Made by a program: the position numbers and the translations under genes
DNA from: a bacterium
GTDB taxonomy: Bacteria > Blakebacterota > Blakebacteria > Blakebacterales > Blakebacteraceae
Reading direction: 5' to 3'
Assembly: GCA_025774205.1 (NCBI GenBank)
Contig: JALGWK010000219.1
Location: 1-5,347, forward strand
Length of the DNA: 5,347 bases
Notes under the pieces: generated by a model
Seen by the model: only the letters and a program-made list of their open reading frames with translations
Told to the model about the DNA's origin: nothing
Database searches by the model: none
Shown here: positions 1 through 5,008 of the stretch, piece after piece
How the letters are laid out: each line of letters starts with the position of its first letter
Position numbering within the stretch: the first letter of the stretch is position 1

Positions 1-111
1 AAACCAAGGAAGAGTCGGCACCAGTTCGAATGGACTCCGCAGCAGGTGGAGCTTGTCCGGGAGAGGATGCAGACCTGTCCCATGCTGGACGGATACTCCT
101 TCAATGACTGA
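1..111 (+). CDS. C-terminal end of an unrecognised protein (5' end outside window)
   Basis: Frame 1 is open from the first base to a TGA at 109-111, giving 36 residues that end in MLDGYSFND. All three forward frames are open here, so openness alone proves little. This frame has clearly the highest G/C at third codon positions (27 of 36), and a strong hairpin starts on the base after its stop, so it is the best coding choice. The fragment is polar and probably helical (around WTPQQVELVRERM), with one Cys. I recognise no family from so short a tail and assign no function. It runs in the same direction as the kinase gene, but the hairpin and the 176-base gap argue against a shared operon. Confidence 0.5.
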   Translation, partial: KPRKSRHQFEWTPQQVELVRERMQTCPMLDGYSFND

Positions 112-141
112 GCGGGTTCGCGGCTGATCACTGCGGCCCGC
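112..141 (+). terminator. Terminator-like hairpin after the upstream gene
   Basis: Bases 112-123 pair with 131-141: GCGGGT, a bulged T at 118, then CGCGG, against CTGCGGCCCGC. This gives 11 pairs, two of them G-T, around a 7-base loop (124-130). It begins immediately after the TGA at 109-111. The sequence that follows (ATCTGACCTTATTCCTT) is only moderately T-rich, so this is an imperfect intrinsic terminator. It would isolate the kinase gene from upstream transcription. Confidence 0.5.
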
Positions 142-179
142 ATCTGACCTTATTCCTTCCTGCTCCAATCAAGTTACTT

Positions 180-208
180 TTGAATTTCCGGGTCTCCTCG
201 GGTACACT
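180..208 (+). promoter_or_regulatory. Candidate sigma70-type promoter for the kinase gene
   Basis: TTGAAT (180-185) and TACACT (203-208) are separated by exactly 17 bases and each matches the consensus at 4 of 6 positions. The predicted start of transcription is near 215, leaving a leader of about 73 bases before the ATG at 288. It lies between the upstream hairpin and the kinase gene. The -10 box sits inside the left arm of an inverted repeat. Confidence 0.45.
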
Positions 209-286
209 CTGCGCAACGCCATGCCTGACAACAGATATTCAGGAAATCTCGGGACCTTGAGGTGATGTGTCCCCGGGGAGTGTACC
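201..286. repeat. Perfect 9-bp inverted repeat flanking the kinase leader
   Basis: GGTACACTC at 201-209 and GAGTGTACC at 278-286 are exact reverse complements, 68 bases apart. The left arm contains the candidate -10 box. The right arm overlaps the last bases of the ribosome binding site and stops one base before the ATG. The arms could be paired protein-binding sites. They could also pair in RNA if transcription begins upstream of 201; a transcript starting near 215 would lack the left arm. The repeat is visible in the sequence; its role is inference. Confidence 0.35.
275..280 (+). promoter_or_regulatory. Ribosome binding site fixing the kinase start at 288
   Basis: GGGGAG lies 7 bases before the ATG at 288. 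The longer reading from a GTG at 267 has no such site, and it would add only seven residues ahead of the MIGRTISHYR opening typical of this kinase group. Confidence 0.6.
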
Positions 287-287
287 G

Positions 288-2654
288 ATGATCGGCAGGA
301 CCATCAGTCACTACAGGATCGTCGATAAACTCGGCGAGGGCGGAATGGGGGCTGTGTACAAGGCCGAGGATACGATCCTCAACCGTCTCGTAGCGCTGAA
401 AACCCTCTCTCCGAAATTCATTCAGGACAAGGAAGCACGCGAACGGTTCATTCGTGAGGCCCAGGCTGCTTCTGCGATACAACATCCCAATATCACCACC
501 GTCTTCGAACTCCTCGAAGAAGATGACAGTCACTTCATCTCGATGGAGTACGTGGACGGCAAGACCATACGGGACATGCTCGAATCTGGGCGGGTCTCCA
601 TCCGAAAGGCAGTCGACATCGTCCTGTGTGTGGCTGAGGCACTGGATGCCGCGCATCGGAAGGGTATCCTCCATCGGGATGTCAAGAGCGCGAACATCAT
701 GGTCTCCATGGAGGGCAATGTTAAGGTCATGGACTTCGGGCTGGCGCACGTGGAGGAGAAGAGCCAGCTGACCAGGACCGGTACCATGATGGGTACGCTG
801 GCCTATTCGAGCCCGGAACAACTGACCGGACATCCATACGACGTCCGGAGTGAGATCTGGTCCCTGGGCGTCGTCTTCTATGAACTCATTACCGGTGGAC
901 TGCCGTTCCGGAGTTCCTCGGAAGGCGAACTCGTATTCTCCATCATCAACAATGAACAAGAACCGCCGGAACAACTCAGGGACGACGTGCCGGCGACAAT
1001 TCGTGCCCTCATCAGCAGGATGCTTCTCAAGCAGCCTGAACTCCGGTACCAGAACTGCCGGGAGCTGATTAACGACCTCAAGATCATCCTTGGTGAACTG
1101 GGGACCAGCACCCTGAAGATAGGTATCGCACCTGAAGCCGGAAGAGCAGGATCGGGCCGGCGAACGCGCATCGCCATGATCGCAGTCACGGCAATGATCG
1201 GACTGGCAGCTCTCTATTTCCTGGTTCTGGCTCCCGAACCGGGGGAGATACCGCCGCCGGCAATCAGCGATCCGTCAGCGCTGTTCTCTGTCAGACCTTC
1301 GAGCGGGAATCCGACCACATCCTTTGTGTTCGACGCCTCAGGGAGCAGCGACAGCCTGGATTCCTCCTCCACTCTGGAGATCCGATGGGACTGGACCAAT
1401 GATGACGCGTGGGATACGGAATGGACAACCGGAAAGACCGCCACCCACAGCTATGGCAGAACCGGGACCTGGACAGCGAAGGTCGAGGTCAGGAACAGCG
1501 GGGGCAGGATCGGATCCTTCAGCCGACAGGTGACGGTCACGACCACACCGAACGTCGCGCCGACTGCCCGATTGGTGGTCGAGCCGGACCGTGGTGATAC
1601 CGGCACACAATTCACCTTCGACGTGTCAGGGAGCAGCGACGGTGAAGATCCGCTCGAAGATCTTGAAGTCCGCTGGGACTGGGAGAGCGATGGCAGATGG
1701 GATAGCGGGTGGGTCGCGGAGAAGACCACGACTCACCGGTTCTCGAGCGCCGGGTCGTATATCATCGCGATGCAGATCAGGGATACATCAAGGGAGTGGG
1801 ATGAGGCTACGCTGCAGGTGGTCATCTCCGAAGTAACTGAACCGATGTTGCGGCTGGTACAGCCCGTCGGTGGTGAGACATGGCAGATCGGTACCACGCA
1901 GCAGATCACCTGGGATTCAGAGCATATTGATGATGATGTGAAACTGGAATTGTGGCAGGGGGGCAGTCCCAACAGTGTCATTGAATCCAGCACCCCCAAC
2001 GATGGCGAATACGACTGGTTGATCACTCCGGGTGATATCAGTCCCGGCTCCGAATATCATGTCGGGATCGAGGATGCGTCCTCCGGGGTGGTGGCAGACA
2101 ATTCCTATCCTCCTTTCTTTGAAATATTCGATTACGTCTACTGGGAAACCGACTTCAACCAGGATGCCCGATCGAATTATTACTCCTGGTTCTACTCGAA
2201 AGAACATACCGAGATGAAACTGGCCGGCTCAGCCAGGCTGATCCCTGCTCCTGATGGAGTACCCTTCAGCGGCAATGTCGTGAAGCTGGGTGAGGATATC
2301 CTGCAGCCATTCCCCAGGATGTGGCCGGGAGACAATCCCTTCGCACCTCAGAAGGGCCTGGTGATCGATCCTTCGTGTAGCGCGGTCCGGATCGAGATCG
2401 AATATTTCGAAGCGACAAAGAAGGAGACTGAAGAGCCGTTCGCGTTCATTGCATCAGACCGGAACGATGAACGGATTTACCTGCCACGGACCGATTCCGT
2501 CCGAACGGAGATATTCGAGCTCGACAGCACCTATCTCGACACCGAGGGCAAAGCTCAGATCATCCTGTCAGTCCGGTCAGGGTTGGGGGCGGGTGAAACG
2601 ATATATATCAACCGGATCAGATATACCTTCATAGGCTGGAAGGTACCGGACTGA
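288..2654 (+). CDS. Transmembrane Ser/Thr protein kinase with PKD-PKD-Kre9-like extracytoplasmic sensor
   Basis: A 788-residue Hanks-type (PknB-like) kinase, expected to phosphorylate Ser/Thr on cytoplasmic proteins in response to an outside cue. The kinase domain (about 9-270) has the glycine loop LGEGGMG (15-21), ATP lysine K38 in VALK, helix-C E57, catalytic HRDVKSAN (129-136, D131), DFG (149-151) and SPE (175-177), so it should be active. One oddity is SEIWSLG (188-194), with Glu at 189 where an almost invariant Asp is expected. A basic stretch (RRTR, 291-294) precedes a single membrane helix (about 295-314). The rest lies outside the cytoplasm: two PKD-like repeats (about 333-417 and 429-513, exactly 96 residues apart), a Kre9/KNH-like module (about 519-613, PVGGETWQIGTTQQITW) and an unassigned beta-rich region (about 617-788). 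Family knowledge suggests PKD and Kre9-like modules bind polymers or proteins; the ligand is unknown. No PASTA repeats. The gene looks monocistronic and converges on the RsbRD_N gene. Confidence 0.93.
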   Translation: MIGRTISHYRIVDKLGEGGMGAVYKAEDTILNRLVALKTLSPKFIQDKEARERFIREAQAASAIQHPNITTVFELLEEDDSHFISMEYVDGKTIRDMLESGRVSIRKAVDIVLCVAEALDAAHRKGILHRDVKSANIMVSMEGNVKVMDFGLAHVEEKSQLTRTGTMMGTLAYSSPEQLTGHPYDVRSEIWSLGVVFYELITGGLPFRSSSEGELVFSIINNEQEPPEQLRDDVPATIRALISRMLLKQPELRYQNCRELINDLKIILGELGTSTLKIGIAPEAGRAGSGRRTRIAMIAVTAMIGLAALYFLVLAPEPGEIPPPAISDPSALFSVRPSSGNPTTSFVFDASGSSDSLDSSSTLEIRWDWTNDDAWDTEWTTGKTATHSYGRTGTWTAKVEVRNSGGRIGSFSRQVTVTTTPNVAPTARLVVEPDRGDTGTQFTFDVSGSSDGEDPLEDLEVRWDWESDGRWDSGWVAEKTTTHRFSSAGSYIIAMQIRDTSREWDEATLQVVISEVTEPMLRLVQPVGGETWQIGTTQQITWDSEHIDDDVKLELWQGGSPNSVIESSTPNDGEYDWLITPGDISPGSEYHVGIEDASSGVVADNSYPPFFEIFDYVYWETDFNQDARSNYYSWFYSKEHTEMKLAGSARLIPAPDGVPFSGNVVKLGEDILQPFPRMWPGDNPFAPQKGLVIDPSCSAVRIEIEYFEATKKETEEPFAFIASDRNDERIYLPRTDSVRTEIFELDSTYLDTEGKAQIILSVRSGLGAGETIYINRIRYTFIGWKVPD
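1284..1826 (+). repeat. Tandem PKD-like domain duplication inside the kinase gene
   Basis: Two copies of a PKD-like module lie at a 288-base (96-codon) offset. Matching landmarks keep that offset without a gap: FDASGSSD and FDVSGSSD, RWDW and RWDW, TATH and TTTH. A 15-base stretch (TCAGGGAGCAGCGAC) is identical at 1338-1352 and 1626-1640. The rest has diverged, so this is an old internal duplication, not a recent one. Confidence 0.75.
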
Positions 2655-2701
2655 CACCCTCACAGTCGATCTGACAGGTCTTACCCCGATCGCTGCTCGC
2701 G

Positions 2702-2727
2702 CAGGACCATCTCCGTGATGGTCTCTG
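2702..2727. terminator. Stem-loop between convergent genes, possible two-way terminator
   Basis: CAGGACCAT (2702-2710) pairs with ATGGTC (2718-2723) and, after a bulged T at 2724, CTG (2725-2727), giving 9 pairs around the 7-base loop CTCCGTG. It lies between the stops of the kinase (2654) and the RsbRD_N gene (2735), which face each other, so it could stop transcription from both sides. There is no clear T run on either strand, which keeps confidence modest. Confidence 0.4.
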
Positions 2728-2734
2728 TGGTCGG

Positions 2735-3178
2735 TTACTCTGCCGCGTTCGCTGCCTGATTGGCCCTGGCTGAATAGTAGATCTCACTGAATCGCAGGAT
2801 GGTGTAGTCGACGACCTGGCAGATCCCATCGATCACATCTGAAAGGGGGTCGATTTCGACATCGTCGGACACAAGACCCGCCAGCAGATAGTCGGAGGCG
2901 ATCTTCCGGAACAGGCGGAAGGCGTCGACGACTTCATGCTCCGTGAACGACATCGAACCCCGGAAGAAGGCAATCGATGCGATGAAATCGTTCAGGGGCT
3001 CAAAATCCTCATCCTTGATCGCTGTCAGATAGGCTGAAAGGCACTCCCTGGTTGTGGCTTCGAGTTCGCTCAGCGGTCGGGTGGCATAGTGGGTATTGGA
3101 ATGGTTCAGCTGGTCAGTCCAGTCCTTCACGATCTGATGACTGATACTATCCAGATAATCAAGCGGGTGCGCACTCAC
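2735..3178 (-). CDS. Stand-alone RsbRD_N-domain regulator (RsbT co-antagonist N-terminal type)
   Basis: A soluble, all-helical 147-residue protein. Its pattern resembles the RsbRD N-terminal domain (Pfam RsbRD_N): an early IVKDWTDQL (16-24), RPLSELEATTRECLSAYLTAI (34-54), DFEPLNDFIASIAFFRGSMSFTEHEVVDAFRLFRKIASDYL (58-98) and a last helix with QVVDYTILRFSEIYY (121-135). In stressosome proteins and many histidine kinases this four-helix domain is an N-terminal sensory part, usually joined to a STAS or kinase domain. Here the whole protein is that domain. No membrane segment, signal peptide or DNA-binding motif is seen. I chose the GTG at 3178 because AGGAGG lies 7 bases before it. An ATG at 3208 would add ten residues and would place that ribosome binding site inside the coding region. 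The gene probably has its own promoter in the 112-base gap after the thioesterase gene. The family call rests on pattern recognition only. Confidence 0.75.
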   Translation of the reverse strand: MSAHPLDYLDSISHQIVKDWTDQLNHSNTHYATRPLSELEATTRECLSAYLTAIKDEDFEPLNDFIASIAFFRGSMSFTEHEVVDAFRLFRKIASDYLLAGLVSDDVEIDPLSDVIDGICQVVDYTILRFSEIYYSARANQAANAAE

Positions 3179-3185
3179 CGGAACA

Positions 3186-3191
3186 CCTCCT
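3186..3191 (-). promoter_or_regulatory. Ribosome binding site fixing the GTG start at 3178
   Basis: On the minus strand AGGAGG is followed by 7 bases (TGTTCCG) and then GTG at 3178-3176. A consensus site at ideal spacing decides this start over the upstream ATG at 3208. Confidence 0.65.
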
Positions 3192-3194
3192 CGA

Positions 3195-3207
3195 TGTTTC
3201 GGAAACA
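3195..3207. promoter_or_regulatory. Operator-like palindrome in the RsbRD_N leader
   Basis: TGTTTC-G-GAAACA is a perfect palindrome with 6-base arms and one central base. It lies between the predicted transcription start (about 3212) and the ribosome binding site (3186-3191). That position suits a repressor blocking early elongation. The symmetry is certain; the regulatory role is inferred, and no regulator gene for it is visible in the window. Confidence 0.35.
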
Positions 3208-3218
3208 ATAGGGGTATG

Positions 3219-3247
3219 AGTCTACCAGAGGGTTTCGGTTACGTAAA
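3219..3247 (-). promoter_or_regulatory. Candidate sigma70-type promoter for the RsbRD_N gene
   Basis: Read on the minus strand, TTTACG (3247-3242) and TAGACT (3224-3219) are spaced by 17 bases, and each has 4 of 6 consensus bases. Transcription would begin near 3212 and give a leader of about 34 bases. Its presence would explain the 112-base gap after the thioesterase gene, where a tight operon would have almost none. Confidence 0.4.
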
Positions 3248-3290
3248 TCGCTGAATGGCGTGGAGGATGACAGACAGGTCGTGCGGCGGC

Positions 3291-3710
3291 TCAGTCACCG
3301 CCTATCCTGATCTTGTTCCCCTGCGGGTCCCTTGCTACGTACACGACCTCACCCTCGGTCACATGGACCCGTTCGCCGGCCTGATCACCGGTCACCCTGA
3401 TCGCTTCTACCCGAACGCCGACCGTGATCGAAGTGGTGCCGATATGTTTCGTCCTGGTGTAAAAGGAGACAACATCGCCGACGTACACCGGTTGCTGGAA
3501 GACGACTTCATGTATGGCAACGGTGACGAAGAGGGCGTTGCAATGACGCCGGGCCTCGACCGCGCCGGCAAGGTCGATGTAGCTGAGAATGGCGCCACCG
3601 AAGATGGTCCCCATGCCATTGGTGTCCTTCGGCAGCAGGATGATCCGGAGGGCGGGTTCCTTAGTTGTGTCCAGGTCGATCCCCGCTATGCATGCATTCT
3701 GTGATCCCAT
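3291..3710 (-). CDS. YciA-like acyl-CoA thioesterase (hotdog fold)
   Basis: A cytoplasmic 139-residue enzyme expected to hydrolyse acyl-CoA to free acid and CoA. The sequence follows the YciA/acyl-CoA hydrolase pattern: LRIILLPKDTNGMGTIFGG (21-39), the hotdog helix ILSYIDLAGAVEARRH (41-56), VTVAIHEVVFQQPVYVGDVV (62-81), GTTSITVGVRVEA (91-103) and a final strand with EGEVVYVARDPQGN (119-132). D46 in the helix is at the place of the catalytic Asp in this family, and N31 is also conserved. Length is normal for a single-hotdog YciA, which usually forms oligomers. I chose the ATG at 3710 because GGAGG sits 8 bases upstream; the in-frame ATG at 3734 would add eight residues and swallow that site. 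The gene lies 89 bases downstream of the RDD gene on the same strand and may be cotranscribed. Chain-length preference cannot be read from the sequence. Confidence 0.9.
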   Translation of the reverse strand: MGSQNACIAGIDLDTTKEPALRIILLPKDTNGMGTIFGGAILSYIDLAGAVEARRHCNALFVTVAIHEVVFQQPVYVGDVVSFYTRTKHIGTTSITVGVRVEAIRVTGDQAGERVHVTEGEVVYVARDPQGNKIRIGGD

Positions 3711-3718
3711 ATGCAGAT

Positions 3719-3723
3719 CCTCC
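3719..3723 (-). promoter_or_regulatory. Ribosome binding site fixing the thioesterase start at 3710
   Basis: GGAGG on the minus strand, followed by 8 bases and then ATG at 3710-3708. It favours this start over the in-frame ATG at 3734. Confidence 0.6.
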
Positions 3724-3799
3724 ACGCTTTCCATCAGATCTCAGGATTATTGCTCAGCCAGACGCTTCTGCAGGATATCCCTGACGGCAATGAGTTCAT

Positions 3800-4792
3800 C
3801 TATTCCTGCCGCTTCCTGTCCAGTACCTTCTCCATGAGCTGGCCCTGTCGGACCAGTTCGGCTGTCCTCCGCAGGGCTTCCGCCATATCCAGCACGGTCG
3901 GTCCCTTCGCGGCCCGTTGTCTGCGTTCGTAGGCGGTCTCGGTGGCAGGGCGGGCGTAGAGACTGCCTGTTTTCGGCGGCGGGACAGGAGGGACATCCGG
4001 GGCTGCCGGTACTGCTGTGGTGTCATCAACCACGGCGGCTGCCGGTGCTGCTGTGATATCACCAACTCCGGGGGATGCCGGTGCCGCTGCGGTGTCTTCG
4101 ACCTCAGGGGCTGCCATGGCTTCGATGTGATCGCCCTCCCCGGAGACACTCGCATCAGCGGTCACGGGAGCGACAGCGGCAGCGGGTACGGTTGATCTTC
4201 TCCCCGGGACGCTGATGGTTCCCGTGCCCCCCTCCACCTCATAACTGAGCCAGATGCCATCGGTGGTATCGGCGTGCAGATCCTGGACCTTATAGAGTTC
4301 CGGCCGGGGAGAACTGAAATGGATCAGTCTCGTTTCCGAGAGACGGTCATTCAGTGCGCGGTTTTTCTCATCGCGGGTGGACAGGAACAGAAAACCCATT
4401 CCCAGAGAGAGGATGGTAGCCGCGTGACCCAGGATCTCCCGCTGCAGGATCTGAACCAGCGTCACCGGTCCAGGGACTTCGGATATAATCCGCATCTGAA
4501 AGAGCATCTTGGCGGGAGTGGCTCCCGTCACTGCCGGGATGACGACCCAGTATCCCAGAATGGTCATGAACCACAGGGAGGTATTCAGGGTCATCCCGAT
4601 ATAGGAGTCGTTCCCCATCGCGTTCAGGAGCCAGGTGCCGAGAAAGCGATGCAGGGCGAGTCCAATCGCGCCGGAAGCGGCCGCATCCATGACATAGGCC
4701 AGGAAACGCGTGATCGGCGGGGCGGGATGAAAGTCGACGCCCTCGACTATCTGCAGGGGAGTTCCGGATACTTTTTTGTCAGGTTCGGCCAT
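3800..4792 (-). CDS. RDD-family membrane protein with Ala/Pro-rich cytoplasmic-type tail
   Basis: A 330-residue inner-membrane protein. The RDD domain spans about 25-160: RFLAYVMDAAASG (29-41, with the signature Arg and Asp), a second hydrophobic segment (about 68-89), GATPAKMLFQMRI (90-102, the usual GxTPGK region), a third segment (about 119-138) and ALNDRLSETRLI (146-157, with the conserved Asp-Arg and Thr). RDD proteins are poorly defined; some affect ion tolerance or transport. After 160 comes a non-membrane part, then an Ala/Pro/Val/Asp-rich linker (about 200-275) with a 12-residue repeat, then a charged helical end (285-330). The reading frame continues upstream to an ATG at 4948, but those 52 residues have no family features and cover the divergent fadL promoter, so I start at MAEPDKK. 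This start has no ribosome binding site. The tail stops at TAG 3800-3802 while another frame continues to 3747, so a frame change near the end is possible. Function unknown. Confidence 0.82.
   Translation of the reverse strand: MAEPDKKVSGTPLQIVEGVDFHPAPPITRFLAYVMDAAASGAIGLALHRFLGTWLLNAMGNDSYIGMTLNTSLWFMTILGYWVVIPAVTGATPAKMLFQMRIISEVPGPVTLVQILQREILGHAATILSLGMGFLFLSTRDEKNRALNDRLSETRLIHFSSPRPELYKVQDLHADTTDGIWLSYEVEGGTGTISVPGRRSTVPAAAVAPVTADASVSGEGDHIEAMAAPEVEDTAAAPASPGVGDITAAPAAAVVDDTTAVPAAPDVPPVPPPKTGSLYARPATETAYERRQRAAKGPTVLDMAEALRRTAELVRQGQLMEKVLDRKRQE
4002..4109 (-). repeat. Three tandem 36-bp units encoding a 12-residue Ala/Pro repeat
   Basis: Blocks starting GCTGCCGGT (4002), GCTGCCGGT (4038) and GATGCCGGT (4074) on the plus strand recur every 36 bases. 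On the coding minus strand they give APEVEDTAAAPA, SPGVGDITAAPA and AAVVDDTTAVPA, with Asp at unit position 6. The copies have drifted. This is an in-frame minisatellite in the flexible linker of the RDD protein and could vary in number between strains. Confidence 0.65.
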
Positions 4793-4801
4793 GTCGAATG
4801 G

Positions 4802-4830
4802 AGAGTAGGTAGTGCCGCAGGTGCCGTCAA
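4802..4830 (-). promoter_or_regulatory. Weak candidate promoter for the RDD gene, near-leaderless
   Basis: On the minus strand TTGACG (4830-4825) matches the -35 consensus at 5 of 6 positions. After exactly 17 bases comes TACTCT (4807-4802), which matches the -10 at only 3 of 6. Nine bases separate it from the ATG at 4792, so transcription would start at or a few bases before the codon. That fits the missing ribosome binding site, but the weak -10 makes it uncertain. Confidence 0.25.
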
Positions 4831-4905
4831 GACACGCCTTTTCATCTACCGATTGACCCTGAACAACCACCGGTGATCTTTTGGTGACATTGGAGTTGGC
4901 AAACG

Positions 4906-4934
4906 TTGACAACCTCTCTTCGCACAGGTATTGT
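4906..4934 (+). promoter_or_regulatory. Strong sigma70-type promoter for the FadL gene
   Basis: TTGACA (4906-4911, full consensus) and TATTGT (4929-4934, 4 of 6) are separated by 17 bases. Transcription should start near 4941, giving a leader of about 68 bases. This is the best promoter in the window. Confidence 0.65.
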
Positions 4935-4950
4935 CGCCCCCGGTACATTA

Positions 4951-4968
4951 GCCGAGGTTTTCCCCGGC
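4951..4968 (+). other. Stem-loop in the FadL mRNA leader
   Basis: GCCG-A-GG, loop TTTT, then CC-C-CGGC: six G-C pairs with one A-C mismatch, closed by a further A-T pair (4950/4969). It begins about ten bases after the predicted transcription start and well before the ribosome binding site. It may protect the 5' end of the mRNA. It is too short and simple to call a riboswitch. Confidence 0.35.
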
Positions 4969-4995
4969 TCCGACCTTCAACCGTTCAATTCATTG

Positions 4996-5003
4996 TAAGG
5001 AGG
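4996..5003 (+). promoter_or_regulatory. Full-consensus ribosome binding site for the FadL gene
   Basis: TAAGGAGG, complementary to the 3' end of typical 16S rRNA over eight bases, ends 5 bases before the ATG at 5009. With the strong promoter it implies high expression. Confidence 0.7.
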
Positions 5004-5008
5004 TTAGA

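Noticed and set aside
267-287. GTG start seven codons upstream of the kinase ATG
   Set aside because: The GGGGAG ribosome binding site is spaced for the ATG at 288, and MIGRTISHYR is the usual opening of this kinase group.
174-974. Long minus-strand open frame (266 codons) opposite the kinase domain
   Set aside because: It is antisense to the clearly conserved kinase motifs, has no recognisable domain, and is explained by high-GC codon bias in the kinase gene.
2655-2734. Possible small gene or second hairpin (CGATC...GATCG) between the convergent genes
   Set aside because: No start-stop pair of useful length was seen, and the 5-base pairing across a long loop is too weak; only the 2702-2727 stem-loop was kept.
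3255-3704. Plus-strand open frame (149 codons) over the thioesterase gene
   Set aside because: The opposite strand encodes a full YciA-like hotdog protein with a ribosome binding site; the plus-strand product has no family features.
4274-4876. Plus-strand open frame (200 codons) over the RDD gene
   Set aside because: The product is a polar, low-complexity antisense reading of the RDD membrane segments, with no support as a gene.
4793-4948. 52-residue N-terminal extension of the RDD protein from ATG 4948
   Set aside because: It lacks a ribosome binding site and any family similarity, and it overlaps the near-consensus divergent promoter of the FadL gene. The RDD domain is complete without it.
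4971-5003. Sequester-type pairing of CCTT (4973-4976) with the AAGG of the FadL ribosome binding site
   Set aside because: Only four pairs across a 20-base loop, too weak to claim a translational switch.
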